The notes under the pieces were generated by a model. That model searched no databases and was not told where the DNA came from. It worked only from the letters and a program-made list of their open reading frames with translations. The position numbers were made by a program, and so were the translations under genes. A DNA stretch of 64,000 nt from JAJECS01 sp965219705 (GTDB lineage Bacteria > Chloroflexota > UBA11872), in NCBI GenBank assembly GCA_965219705.1, contig OZ244789.1, forward strand, positions 2,480,001 to 2,544,000. Direction: 5' to 3'. Of the stretch, positions 52,641 through 61,275 are shown piece by piece; the first letter of the stretch is position 1, and each line of letters opens with the position of its first letter.

Positions 52641-53261
52641 CTAGGCCGCCGCTTCCAGCGCGGCGAACGCTGCGCGCGCGCGCCGGACGAACGCCGCGAT
52701 CTTGTCCGGGTCCTTGGCGCGATCGGTCTCGACGCCGCTGCTCGCGTCCACGCCAAACGGTCGCGCGGCGGCGATGGCCGTCGCGACATTCTCCGGCGTG
52801 AGCCCGCCGGCCAGCATCGCCGGATGCTCGCGGGTCACGCAGCGCGCCATGGCGTAGTCCCAGGAAATCCCCGTACCGCCGGCTCGCGTGTCGTGGGCCG
52901 TATCGAGATGGAAGAGCGTGACGTCGAAGTCGGGCACGATCGCCTCGTCGCGCGGCAGTCGCAGGACCTTGACGGTACGCGATCCCAGAGCGGCGCAATA
53001 GTCCGGGTCTTCCCTGCCGGCCAGCTGCACGCGATCAAGATCGCATGCGCGGGCGACCTCCTCCACCTCCGCCAGCGGCGCGTTGACGAAAACGCCCACC
53101 CGCTCAGGGCCCGACGGCGCCGCGGCGAAGATTCGCTGCGCCTCGGCCAGGGAGCGTCGACGCCAGGCAGGCGCGAAAATCACGCCGAGCATGTCGGCCC
53201 CCGCCGCGGCGGCCGCGGCGGCGTCATCGGGTTGGAGCAGCCCGCATATCTTGACCAGCAC
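52641..53261 (-). CDS. trpF: Phosphoribosylanthranilate isomerase
   Basis: A 206-aa TIM barrel. The catalytic Cys is in MLVKICGLLQPDDA, and Asp is in LFHLDTAHDTRAGGTG. AGGLTPENVATAI and FGVDASSGVETDRAKDPDKI bind phosphate. It converts phosphoribosylanthranilate to CdRP. It is spaced 3 nt from trpC and 2 nt from the lipoprotein gene. Confidence 0.94.
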   Translation of the reverse strand: MLVKICGLLQPDDAAAAAAAGADMLGVIFAPAWRRRSLAEAQRIFAAAPSGPERVGVFVNAPLAEVEEVARACDLDRVQLAGREDPDYCAALGSRTVKVLRLPRDEAIVPDFDVTLFHLDTAHDTRAGGTGISWDYAMARCVTREHPAMLAGGLTPENVATAIAAARPFGVDASSGVETDRAKDPDKIAAFVRRARAAFAALEAAA

Positions 53262-53264
53262 GGC

Positions 53265-54053
53265 CTAGCTCGCCGCTCCGGCGGCCACGAGTTGCCGCAA
53301 CTGCGCGCCGGCGTCGGGCGCCGTCATGATCGATTCGCCGATGAGGACGGCGCTCACGCCGCCGGCGGCCAGCCGCCGGACATCGGCCGGGGTTCGCACG
53401 CCGCTCTCGCTCACGATGGTGATGTCGTCCGGAATCATGGCGCAGAGGCGCTCAGTGACCGCGAGGTCGGTCTTGAACGAACGCAGATCGCGATTGTTGA
53501 TGCCCACGATTCGTGCGCCGGCAACCAGCGCCTGCTCCACTTCCTCCTCGACGTGCGCCTCGACCAACGCCTCCATACCGAGCTCGTGGACGAGGACAAG
53601 GTCCTCTTCCAAATCCTGCTCCGGCGTCAGCCCGACAATGAGCAGCACGGCGTCGGCGCCGGCGGCCGCCGACTCGTAGAGTTGATACGCGTCGACGATG
53701 AACTCCTTGCGGATCACCGGCAGCTCGCAAGCGCCGCGGGCTTCCTGCAAGTCGCTCAGCGACCCGCGAAAATACTTCCGGTCCGTCAGCACCGAAATGG
53801 CGGCCGCCCCGTTGGCGGCGTAGTCGGCGGCCTGGTCGGCTGGGTCCAAGTTCTCCACCAACACTCCCGCGGTTGGCGATGCACGCTTGATTTCAGCGAT
53901 GACGACGACCGCGTCGATATCCAGCGCGTGCCGGAGCGACCGCCGGGTTCGCGGCGATTCGCCGCGGCGGCGCATCTCTCCTAGCGGCACGGTCGCCGCC
54001 GCCTGCGCCACCTCGTGGCGCTTGTGCTCGACGATCTCGTCCAGAATTGTCAT
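53265..54053 (-). CDS. trpC: Indole-3-glycerol phosphate synthase
   Basis: A 262-aa enzyme closing CdRP to indole-3-glycerol phosphate. ILDEIVEHKRHEVAQA starts it. The catalytic Lys/Glu set lies in VVIAEIKRASPTAGVL, VIRKEFIVDAYQLYESAAAG, ARIVGINNRDLRSFKTDLA and VSESGVRTPADVRRLAAGG. It begins directly after the trpD stop with no gap. Confidence 0.95.
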   Translation of the reverse strand: MTILDEIVEHKRHEVAQAAATVPLGEMRRRGESPRTRRSLRHALDIDAVVVIAEIKRASPTAGVLVENLDPADQAADYAANGAAAISVLTDRKYFRGSLSDLQEARGACELPVIRKEFIVDAYQLYESAAAGADAVLLIVGLTPEQDLEEDLVLVHELGMEALVEAHVEEEVEQALVAGARIVGINNRDLRSFKTDLAVTERLCAMIPDDITIVSESGVRTPADVRRLAAGGVSAVLIGESIMTAPDAGAQLRQLVAAGAAS

Positions 54054-55079
54054 TTAGCTGCTGGTGGAGTGGTTCGATATGGCGACCAGGCGTTCGAGGC
54101 ACCGCGTCGCCGCGCCGCTGTCAATGGCGGTTGCGGCGCGTTCGACGCCGTCACGCCAGGACGCGGCAACCCCCGCCGCCAGCAACACGCCGGCCGCGTT
54201 CGCCAACGCAAGATTGCGCCGCGGGCCGCGGTCGTTGCCGTCGAGGATGCCGCGAGTGGTGGCTGCGTTCTCATCCGGCGCGCCACCGGCCAAGCTTGCC
54301 CGGTCGCCTGCCGCCAGCCCCAGATCCTCCGCGCTGATGGTGTAGGACGATATCGCGCCGTCGCGCAATTCAGTCACCTGCGTGGGGCCGTCGAGGGTGA
54401 TCTCGTCCGCGCCCTCATGCCCGGCGACGACGAGCACGCGCACGGCGTTCATCTGGCGCAGGGCGTCGGCCATGATCGTCGTCAGCGCGGGGTCGGCCAC
54501 GCCCAGCAGCTGCCGCCGCACGCCGGCGGGATTCGTGAGGGGGCCGAGGAGGTTGAATACGGTGCGGGTGCCGATCTCACGCCGCAGCGGCGCCGCGAAT
54601 TTCATGCTGGGGTGAAAGGCCTGCGCGAACATGAAGCCCATCCCGGCCTCGCGCACGCACTGCGCCACGACCGCCGGCGGGACGGCGAGTTGAACCCCGA
54701 GGGCCTCCAGCACGTCGGCGCTGCCGCTCTTGCGGGTGAACGAGCGGTTGCCGTGCTTGGCGACCTTCGCCCCGGCGCCAGCGGCAATCAGCGCGGCCGT
54801 CGTCGTCACGTTGAACCAGCTGACCCCGCGGCCGCCGGTGCCGCACGCGTCGACGGCCGGCAGGTCGTCCAGCTCCACCCGCGTGGCATGCGCCCGCATG
54901 CTCTCCAGGAAGCCGGCGATCTCGTCCGCCGTCTCGCCCTTCATCCGCAGCGCGGTGACGAGGGCGCCGAACTGCGCCGGCGTGACCTGGCCGGTTAGCA
55001 CGGCTTCCATCACCTCGCGCGCCGTGACGCGCTGTAGCGGGCGCCCGTCGACCACCGTCTGGATCGCGCCGACGATCAT
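54054..55079 (-). CDS. trpD: Anthranilate phosphoribosyltransferase
   Basis: A 341-aa enzyme. The PRPP site is DACGTGGRGVSWFNVTTTAA and KHGNRSFTRKSGSADVLEAL, with FNLLGPLTNPAG following. It joins anthranilate and PRPP. ATG 55079 overlaps the trpG stop by 4 nt. TrpG is a separate polypeptide here, not fused to TrpD. Confidence 0.95.
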   Translation of the reverse strand: MIVGAIQTVVDGRPLQRVTAREVMEAVLTGQVTPAQFGALVTALRMKGETADEIAGFLESMRAHATRVELDDLPAVDACGTGGRGVSWFNVTTTAALIAAGAGAKVAKHGNRSFTRKSGSADVLEALGVQLAVPPAVVAQCVREAGMGFMFAQAFHPSMKFAAPLRREIGTRTVFNLLGPLTNPAGVRRQLLGVADPALTTIMADALRQMNAVRVLVVAGHEGADEITLDGPTQVTELRDGAISSYTISAEDLGLAAGDRASLAGGAPDENAATTRGILDGNDRGPRRNLALANAAGVLLAAGVAASWRDGVERAATAIDSGAATRCLERLVAISNHSTSS

Positions 55080-55660
55080 GGGAGCGTTCGCATGCCGGCC
55101 AGCTTGACGAAGTTTCGGAGCAAATCAGGCCCCACCGACGTGAGAATCGACTCCGGGTGAAATTGCACGCCGAATATCGGGTGGGTGTGATGCCGCACTC
55201 CCATGATAGTCCCATCCGGAGTGCGAGCCGTCACGTAAAGCTCCGCCGGCAGGCTCTCCTCCTCGATGATGAGGGAGTGATAGCGCGTGGCCGTAAATGG
55301 GTCCGGCAAGCCCTCGAACAGTTCCGCCCCGTCGTGGTGAATCGGTGACGTCTTGCCGTGCATCAGCTTCGGCGCCCGTACGATGCGGCCCCCGAACGCC
55401 GCGCCCACGGCTTGGTGGCCCAGGCACACCCCCAGCGTGGGGATGCGCGGCCCCAGGGTGGCGATCAGGTCAACCGAGATGCCGGCCTCGGCCGGCGTGC
55501 AGGGACCCGGGGAGACCACGATTGCCTCCGGAGCCTTGGCCTCGATATCAGCCACGCTCAGCGCGTCATTGCGGTGGACGTCGATGTCATCCGTGATCAC
55601 GCCGAGGAACTGCACCAGGTTGTAGGTGAATGAGTCGTAGTTATCGAGCACGAGCAGCAT
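55076..55660 (-). CDS. trpG: Anthranilate synthase glutaminase subunit
   Basis: A 194-aa class I glutaminase, start ATG 55660 (MLLVLDNYDSFTYNLVQFLG). The nucleophile Cys is in LGVCLGHQAVGAAFGG, the oxyanion/acid pair is in VVSPGPCTPAEAG, and the His-x-Glu is in GVQFHPESILT. It supplies ammonia to TrpE (the sequence does not exclude a shared PabA role). It overlaps trpE by 20 nt and trpD by 4 nt. Confidence 0.95.
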   Translation of the reverse strand: MLLVLDNYDSFTYNLVQFLGVITDDIDVHRNDALSVADIEAKAPEAIVVSPGPCTPAEAGISVDLIATLGPRIPTLGVCLGHQAVGAAFGGRIVRAPKLMHGKTSPIHHDGAELFEGLPDPFTATRYHSLIIEEESLPAELYVTARTPDGTIMGVRHHTHPIFGVQFHPESILTSVGPDLLRNFVKLAGMRTLP

Positions 55661-57155
55661 TGCCAGCCTCCTCCGCGATCTCGATCGCCCGCAACAGCGC
55701 CCGTGCTTTGTTGAGGCACTCGTGGAATTCCTGCTCGGGCACGGAGTCGGCCACGATCCCGGCGCCGGCTTGCACATATGCCACGCCGTCGCGGACGACC
55801 ATCGTGCGGATGGTGATGGCCGTGTCCACGTCGCCCGAGTAGCTCACGTAGCCGACGGCGCCGCCGTACGGCCCGCGCCGCAGATTTTCGAGCTCGGCGA
55901 TGATCTCCATCGCCCGAATCTTGGGCGCGCCCGAGAGCGTCCCTGCCGGGAAGCACGCGCGGAGCGCGTCCAGGCCCGTGCGGCCGGGCGCGAGCGTGCC
56001 CGTCACGTCGCTCACGATGTGCATCACGTGCGAGTACCGCTCGATGCTCATGAAATTGTCCACCGCGACCGAGCCCGACACCGACACCCGGCCGACGTCG
56101 TTGCGTCCCAGGTCTACGAGCATCACGTGCTCGGCGCGTTCCTTCGGGTCCTCGATGAGCTCGCGCGCCAGCGCCGCATCGGCGTCGTCGTCTGCGCCCC
56201 GAGGCCGGGTGCCGGCGATGGGGCGCGTGCGCACCTGGCCGTCTTCGTACCGCACCATCATCTCGGGCGACGCGCCCGCGAGCTGCATGTCGCCGAAGTC
56301 GAGGTAGAACATATACGGCGACGGATTGATGCGCCGCAACGCCCGATAGACCTCGATGGGGTCCACGCTGAGCTTCCGGCTCAGGCGCAGGGACGGCACG
56401 GTCTGGATGATGTCGCCCGCGGAGATGTATGCCTTCGCCCGTTCCACGGCCTGCATGAATTCGGACTGCGACATGCTCATGGCCACGTGGCCGTTGCTTG
56501 GCGGAGTGGTTTCCCGGCTCGTTGCGGGCGTCGCGCCCGCGATGCGCTCGGCGAGCGATCTGAGCCGGTGGCGCGCCGCGGCGTAGCCCGCTGCCGGGTC
56601 GGGGCGCGGACGGGCCACTGTGACGAGCTGCATGACGTCGCGGACGTGATCGAAGATCACCAGCTCCTCGCACAGCATGAACATCCCGTCGGGCACGCCC
56701 AACGGGTCCGGCGCTGGTACCGGCAGCTGCTCGAAGCTGGCCGCGGCGTCATAGGCCAGGTATCCCACGGCGCCGCCTTGAAATCGGGGTAACTGGGGAT
56801 TGGCGGCGACGTTCGCCTCATCCAGCATCTGCGCCACCAGGTCGAGCGGATCGGTGTAGGTCTGCCTCTGGGTCTCGCCGCCGGCGTCGCTGAAGATTGC
56901 CTGGCCATCGCGAAAGCTGAGGCGGCGCGCCGGCCGCGCGCCCACGAATGAATACCGCGCCACCTGCTCGCCGCCTTCCACGCTTTCGAGCAGAAACGCG
57001 GGATCGTCGGCCCGCAGCTTGAGGAACACCGAGACCGGCGTGTCCAGGTCACCCGGGACCTCGTCGAATATCGGTACCGCGCGGCCCAGGGAAAGCTGGT
57101 CGAGGGCCCAGGCGCGCTGATCCGTGGGCGCGTCCACCAGTTGCGTCATGCCCAT
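55641..57155 (-). CDS. trpE: Anthranilate synthase component I
   Basis: A 504-aa chorismate-using enzyme. The tryptophan feedback site is LLESVEGGEQVARYSF (the LLES motif). The catalytic part has GDIIQTVPSLRLSRKL, GASPEMMVR, RPIAGTRPRGADDDADAALA, VMLVDLGRNDVGRVS, AGTLSGAPKIRAMEII and YVSYSGDVDTAITIRTM. ATG 57155 has AAGGAGG six bases upstream. It is the first gene of the operon, just after the T-box terminator. Confidence 0.96.
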   Translation of the reverse strand: MGMTQLVDAPTDQRAWALDQLSLGRAVPIFDEVPGDLDTPVSVFLKLRADDPAFLLESVEGGEQVARYSFVGARPARRLSFRDGQAIFSDAGGETQRQTYTDPLDLVAQMLDEANVAANPQLPRFQGGAVGYLAYDAAASFEQLPVPAPDPLGVPDGMFMLCEELVIFDHVRDVMQLVTVARPRPDPAAGYAAARHRLRSLAERIAGATPATSRETTPPSNGHVAMSMSQSEFMQAVERAKAYISAGDIIQTVPSLRLSRKLSVDPIEVYRALRRINPSPYMFYLDFGDMQLAGASPEMMVRYEDGQVRTRPIAGTRPRGADDDADAALARELIEDPKERAEHVMLVDLGRNDVGRVSVSGSVAVDNFMSIERYSHVMHIVSDVTGTLAPGRTGLDALRACFPAGTLSGAPKIRAMEIIAELENLRRGPYGGAVGYVSYSGDVDTAITIRTMVVRDGVAYVQAGAGIVADSVPEQEFHECLNKARALLRAIEIAEEAGNAARAR

Positions 57156-57189
57156 TCGATCCCTCCTTCCGGCGCCAACTCGGGACACG

Positions 57190-57218
57190 AAAAAACCTCT
57201 CGCCTGAGGGGCGAGAGG
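57190..57218 (-). terminator. T-box-controlled intrinsic terminator before trpE
   Basis: On the minus strand CCTCTCGCC (57218-57210), a 5-nt loop and GGCGAGAGG (57204-57196) form a perfect 9-bp stem, followed by six T (57195-57190). It ends the leader when tRNA-Trp is charged. Confidence 0.9.
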
Positions 57219-57470
57219 CTCATGCCTTCGCGGTGCCACCCTGCTTCGGGTGCGTACGCACCCCTTTGCAGATACGGAGCTTGCGCTCGATATCCTGCCC
57301 TGTGCTAACGGAGGGCTTCCGGCGGAGCCTACTTGGGCATGCCCGTTGGGTCCGCGGCTCGTGGGGCCATTCGCCGTCGTTGCCGCGACCGGACTTGCAG
57401 CGCGAGGTCCGGCTCTCTAACGCGGCTTCCGACGGGTACTCGTCCCAGTCGTCACCTTTCCAGCAAGATT
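57190..57470 (-). promoter_or_regulatory. T-box riboswitch, tryptophan-specific (trp operon leader)
   Basis: The minus-strand leader contains the T-box signature AGGGTGGCACCGCG (57242-57229), whose UGGCACC can bind the 3' end of uncharged tRNA in the antiterminator. Upstream are stem I marks: GAGTA near 57438, AGAGAG near 57418, a long CCGGAC/GTCCGG arm, and a specifier loop with GAATGG where TGG lies at 57369-57367, the Trp codon. Uncharged tRNA-Trp would free the operon from the terminator at 57218-57190. Order, signature and specifier all agree with trpE downstream. Confidence 0.93.
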
Positions 57471-57471
57471 G

Positions 57472-57501
57472 AGACTACGGCGGGCGGTCGCCGTGTGTCA
57501 A
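57472..57501 (-). promoter_or_regulatory. Candidate promoter of the trp operon
   Basis: On the minus strand TTGACA (57501-57496), 18 nt, then TAGTCT (57477-57472). The -35 is perfect and the -10 is weak. RNA would start near 57465, at the foot of the T-box leader. Confidence 0.5.
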
Positions 57502-57538
57502 TGCCAATTGCGTCAATCCGGGTGGCGCGTCGGGGCGC

Positions 57539-58660
57539 CTACGATGCTGCGTGCGCCTGCCCGTACGACAGTGCTTCCAGCACGCCGAAGAGATCGTCGA
57601 GGTAGGCGTCGGTTCCCGAGAGCCCCATGTGCCCCACGCGAAACACCTTTCCCGCGAGATCCGCAATCCCGCTCCCGAGTTGAATGTTCACGCGCTCGCG
57701 AACGGTCGCCACGACGTCGTCCGCGGCAATGCCCGGCGGTGGACGCAGGGCCGTGACGGTGGGCGAAGCCCACTCATCCGCCGCCAGCGGCTCACAGCCG
57801 GCGGCGCGCGCCCGCGCCCGCACCCGGGCAGCGGTTGCCCGATATCGCTGATACCGCTGCTCCAGTCCCTCCGCCAGGATGCGATCGGTTGCGACGGTCA
57901 GCGCGGCGATGACGTTGACGGGCATCGTGGCCGGTTGGGGGTGGAAGTCGGCCATCTCGGTGGCGTAGCGGCGCCACACGCGCAGGTCGCTGTAGAGCCC
58001 GTGGTGCGCAGCGCCGCTTGACTCCAGAAACTCCCACGCTTTCGGATTGACGATGACCGGCGCCACGCCCGGAGGCGACTCCAGGGCCTTCTGCGAAGCG
58101 GTGCAGCAGATGCCGATGCCCCAAGCGTCCACCGCCAAGCGCGCCGCGCCGAAGGTCGATACCGCGTCGACGATGAGAAACCGGCCGGCGTCCTCCACCA
58201 CGCGCGCCAGCGACTCCAGGTCGTTGAGCACGCCGGTTGCCGTCTCGCCGTGGGTCAGGCCCACGACCTTGGCTTCCGGGTGCGCCTGCATGAAGGCGGC
58301 GAGTTCATCCGGCCGCACCGGATTGCCGCGGGCCGTGCGCAGGATGTGGGTGACGACGCCGTAGCCCTCGGCGATCTCTTGCATGCGGCCGGAGAAGAAA
58401 CCGTTGTCGACCACGATGAGATGCCCGCCGGTTGGCACCGCCGTGCCGATGGCGGCATCCAGTCCCACGATGCCGGTACCGGCGAGCACGAAGGCGTCGC
58501 CGGCGCTCTCTCCAATGGCCAGCAGGTTCTGCCGCAGCCGGCGGTAGGCCGCCACCCAGGCGTCGCCGTAGTGCGGGACCACCTGCCCGGCGAGCGCCTC
58601 CAGCACGTCAGGCTCGAGATCGATCGGCCCAGGGATCATTAGCCGCGGCGGCTGGTTCAT
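57539..58660 (-). CDS. Class V aminotransferase (alanine-glyoxylate/serine-pyruvate type)
   Basis: A 373-aa PLP enzyme, start ATG 58660 (MNQPPRLMIPGPIDLEPDVL); an upstream ATG at 58681 is possible. FVLAGTGIVGLDAAIG, GLTHGETATGVLNDLES and FLIVDAVSTFGAARLAVDAW hold the PLP Asp. The PLP Lys is in CTASQKALESPPGVA, and a QLGSGIADLAGKVFRVGHMG segment binds substrate near the end. It probably transaminates glyoxylate with alanine or serine. It ends 38 bp from the trp promoter and is divergent from the PLP gene at 58823. Confidence 0.9.
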   Translation of the reverse strand: MNQPPRLMIPGPIDLEPDVLEALAGQVVPHYGDAWVAAYRRLRQNLLAIGESAGDAFVLAGTGIVGLDAAIGTAVPTGGHLIVVDNGFFSGRMQEIAEGYGVVTHILRTARGNPVRPDELAAFMQAHPEAKVVGLTHGETATGVLNDLESLARVVEDAGRFLIVDAVSTFGAARLAVDAWGIGICCTASQKALESPPGVAPVIVNPKAWEFLESSGAAHHGLYSDLRVWRRYATEMADFHPQPATMPVNVIAALTVATDRILAEGLEQRYQRYRATAARVRARARAAGCEPLAADEWASPTVTALRPPPGIAADDVVATVRERVNIQLGSGIADLAGKVFRVGHMGLSGTDAYLDDLFGVLEALSYGQAHAAS

Positions 58661-58822
58661 GCCGTCGGAGCCGCGGCGCACCGAGGCAGAGAACCTCGGC
58701 GAATCCCGCGGCTCATCGCTGGATCACTCGTATTGGGCGACGCATGCGTGCCGTGAAGCATAGCGGCTTGGCGGCGGTGCGAGCGTGCTATACACGCACC
58801 GGCCGAGTCACCGGGAAACATC

Positions 58823-59965
58823 ATGCACCGCACGCGATTGCCGAACCGCGTCTACGCCGAACTGGGCGTGCCACTCGTGATCCACGCCGGCGGGCCCACC
58901 ACCAACTACGGCGGCTCGCTGATGCGGCCGGACACGCTGGAGGCGATGGCCGAGGCGGGGCGGGCGTTCGTATCGGTCGAGACGCTCAACCGCCGCATCG
59001 GCGCCTACATCGCCGAGGTCACCGGCGCCGAAGCGGGCATGGTCGTTGCCGGGGCGGCCGCCGGGATGGTCCTCTCGCTCGCCGCGTGCATTACGGGCAC
59101 CGACCTCGCGGCCATTCGGCGCCTGCCGGACACGACGGGCCTCAAGGACGAGATGGTCATCCAGAAGATCCATCGCGGACCCTATAGCCACATGTACAGC
59201 TTCACCGGAGCGCGGCTGGTCGAGATCGGCAACGTGTCGTCGTGCCTTCCCGAGGAGCTCGCGGCCGCACTCACCGAGCGCACGGCGGCGGTGGCGTTTC
59301 TCATCGCACCGGGGAATCCGCGCGGCGGTCTGACGTTGCCGCAGGTGGCCGAAATCGCCCACGGGCGCGGTATTCCGGTGATCGTGGATGCGGCCATGAC
59401 AGTGCCGCCGTGCGACAACCTGACGCGCTTCATCCGCGAGGGCGCCGATCTGGTCACCATGAGCGGCGGCAAGGTGATCCGCGGTCCCCAGGCGACCGGA
59501 CTGCTCTACGGACGCGGCCACCTCATTGAGGCGGCCCACCTCAACAGCAGCCCAAACCACGCCATAGGCCGCCCGTCCAAGGTGGCCAAAGAGGAGATGG
59601 TGGGCCTGTACGCCGCGCTGCGCAGCTACATGGACAGCGACGAGGCGGAGATGATGCGGGAGTTCCGCGAGCTGGTCGAGATCATCGTCGACGACGTGGG
59701 CGAGATCGACGGCGTGCGCGCGACTGTCGAATTCGACGACGACCGCTACTTCGTGCCGACCGCGGTTGTCGGATTCGAGCCCGGCTGGACGGGACCCGAC
59801 GTGCAGGCCATTGGCGACGCGCTCCTGGTCGGCGATCCGGCCATCTACGTCCGCGTCGATCCCGCGCGCGACCTGCTGGAGGCCTACTCGGCCAACCTGC
59901 AACCCGGCGAGCCGGAGTTCATCGCGCGGCGGCTGTGCGAGGTGCTGACGGAAGCCGCCTCCTAG
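58823..59965 (+). CDS. SelA-like/class V-fold PLP enzyme
   Basis: A 380-aa PLP protein of the SelA/D-glucosaminate-6-phosphate ammonia-lyase (DgaE)-like group. GVPLVIHAGGPTTNYGGSLM starts it (as SelA-like proteins do). TGAEAGMVVAGAAAGMVLSL, IPVIVDAAMTVPPCDNL and the Lys of TMSGGKVIRGPQATGLLYGR follow. It is too short for full SelA and has no tRNA-binding head, so it is probably a small-molecule lyase or racemase. A TATACA about 25 nt before the gene may be a -10. It is divergent from the aminotransferase. Confidence 0.85.
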   Translation: MHRTRLPNRVYAELGVPLVIHAGGPTTNYGGSLMRPDTLEAMAEAGRAFVSVETLNRRIGAYIAEVTGAEAGMVVAGAAAGMVLSLAACITGTDLAAIRRLPDTTGLKDEMVIQKIHRGPYSHMYSFTGARLVEIGNVSSCLPEELAAALTERTAAVAFLIAPGNPRGGLTLPQVAEIAHGRGIPVIVDAAMTVPPCDNLTRFIREGADLVTMSGGKVIRGPQATGLLYGRGHLIEAAHLNSSPNHAIGRPSKVAKEEMVGLYAALRSYMDSDEAEMMREFRELVEIIVDDVGEIDGVRATVEFDDDRYFVPTAVVGFEPGWTGPDVQAIGDALLVGDPAIYVRVDPARDLLEAYSANLQPGEPEFIARRLCEVLTEAAS

Positions 59966-59985
59966 CCGAAGGACGGACGGTTGCG

Positions 59986-60019
59986 GGCCTGGATTCCGGC
60001 GTCCGCCGGAATGACGGAC
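59986..60019. repeat. GGATTCCGGC...GCCGGAATGAC hairpin repeat
   Basis: GGATTCCGGC, a 4-nt loop, GCCGGAATGACGG; same family as 38285, 39087 and 61399. In the 336-bp gap 59966-60301 this is followed by a kinase N-terminal relic and the operator described below. Confidence 0.75.
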
Positions 60020-60090
60020 GTGCAGGCGATCGCGGTGGCTGCGCGCAGCCTGGGATACGCCCTTGCGAGCGTCGTCTTACGCCCTCCCGG

Positions 60091-60147
60091 CTACTGCCTG
60101 ACGATCAGCAGCACCGGCAAGCGCGGGCGCTTCTGGTTGCGGCTCAT
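60091..60147 (-). pseudogene. Tiny relic of an AAA-kinase N-terminus
   Basis: An 18-codon frame reads MSRNQKRPRLPVLLIVRQ and then stops. The RLPVLLIV stretch is the same as residues 9-16 of the complete kinase at 61462-62076 (QRLPVLLIVNGYPASGK), and the DNA under it is also nearly the same. The P-loop and everything after it are missing. It is probably the stub of a second copy. The evidence is short. Confidence 0.4.
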
Positions 60148-60244
60148 AAGCCACTGCCCCCATTCGGCGGCGTGACGCCGGGGTCGCATCCCGTAGGAGG
60201 GGACGCCAAGCCGCTTGCATCGGGTTAGTAGGCGGTATAAACTA

Positions 60245-60259
60245 GTTTGTGTTACAAAC
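60245..60259 (+). promoter_or_regulatory. Candidate operator GTTTG-TGTTA-CAAAC
   Basis: A perfect 5-bp inverted repeat, with TATAAA just upstream (about 60236-60241), at the right place to cover the start of the membrane-protein/regulator operon. It may be the site of the winged-helix regulator encoded at 60934. Confidence 0.4.
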
Positions 60260-60301
60260 CCAGGGTCGGCGAGCGGCCCCATGACGATAGGCAGGTACAC
60301 A

Positions 60302-60937
60302 ATGCAAGGGTCAGAATCCGACACGGCCGCGCTCACACCCGACGAGAGTTGGAGCGCCGTGCACGCGACGCTGGACCGGGCGCGGAGTTCGATGTACGTG
60401 GCGGGGACGGCGACGATCCTGCTCCTTTGGGGCGCCATAGTCGCCCTGGGCTACTTCTCGCAGTTCGCCGTCGCGACCCTGGCGGCTGACTTTGCGGCGC
60501 GCACCCCATGGTTTCCCGGGCCGTTGTGGGGCGGCCTGGCGGCGGCTGGGATGCTGGGCAGTGCCCGCATCGGTCACCGCGCGGGTAAGGAAAACGCGGT
60601 CGGGCCCGCCGCTCGCAGCGCTGGGATCAGGGTGTTTCTGTTCTGGCTCGCGGTGATGGCGGCGGCGTTCCTGCTTCCGGCGGCTGCGGGCTTGTGGGCG
60701 ACGGGCGCCGCCGGCGCCGCCATACCGCGCGTCACGGTGGGCATCGTGGCTCTCGGACATGTCTTGTTCGGCATCATGCACCGCCCCGCGATAGCGGTGG
60801 TGGGTGCAGGCTTCGCGGCGGCGTTCTACGTACCCAGCTATCTCCTGGGCGACGCGGCCCTGGCGGTGTCGGCGGTGGCGACGCTCACGGTGGTTGCGCT
60901 GGGCACGGCCTGGATACGCAGGAGCGGCGTCCTTTGA
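60302..60937 (+). CDS. Uncharacterised multi-pass membrane protein
   Basis: A 211-aa protein. A soluble head (about residues 1-30) is followed by about six hydrophobic segments, for example AGTATILLLWGAIVALGYF, IRVFLFWLAVMAAAFLLPAA, VTVGIVALGHVLFGIM and AALAVSAVATLTVVALGTAW. ATG 60302 is favoured (AGG just upstream); ATG 60281 would add seven residues. Such proteins often sit before a small winged-helix regulator, as here, with a TTGA overlap. The role is unknown; it may sense membrane or drug stress. Confidence 0.7.
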   Translation: MQGSESDTAALTPDESWSAVHATLDRARSSMYVAGTATILLLWGAIVALGYFSQFAVATLAADFAARTPWFPGPLWGGLAAAGMLGSARIGHRAGKENAVGPAARSAGIRVFLFWLAVMAAAFLLPAAAGLWATGAAGAAIPRVTVGIVALGHVLFGIMHRPAIAVVGAGFAAAFYVPSYLLGDAALAVSAVATLTVVALGTAWIRRSGVL

Positions 60938-61248
60938 CCGACGAGGCCACCGTCCTCAACGAGACCATCCACCAGGCGACCCGCTTGCGAATCATGACGC
61001 TGCTGGTCATGCAGCCCGACACGGATCGGCTCGCGTACGGCTTCATTCAGAAGACGCTCAACCTGACGGGCGGCAACCTGACCATCCATCTGCGAAGGCT
61101 CGAGGACGCCGACTATCTCGCCATCACCAAGGAGTTCCAGGGAGTCAAGCCGCGGACATGGGTTCAGGCGACACCGACGGGCCGCCACGCCTACGCCGAA
61201 TACCTCGCCGACCTGGAGAGGGCGCTGAACGGGCAACTGCATTCCTAG
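60934..61248 (+). CDS. Winged-helix transcriptional regulator (HTH_27-like)
   Basis: A 104-aa MarR/PadR-like winged helix: NETIHQATRLRIMTLLVMQP is the helix-1 pattern, GGNLTIHLRRLEDADYLAIT the recognition helix and wing start, and KPRTWVQATPTGRHAYAEYL the wing and dimer helix. HTH_27-type regulators of this length commonly pair with a membrane protein. TTG 60934 overlaps the membrane-protein stop. It likely regulates its own operon through the inverted repeat at 60245-60259. Confidence 0.88.
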   Translation: MTDEATVLNETIHQATRLRIMTLLVMQPDTDRLAYGFIQKTLNLTGGNLTIHLRRLEDADYLAITKEFQGVKPRTWVQATPTGRHAYAEYLADLERALNGQLHS

Positions 61249-61275
61249 TCGACTGGTTCGAGCTACGCGGCTGGT

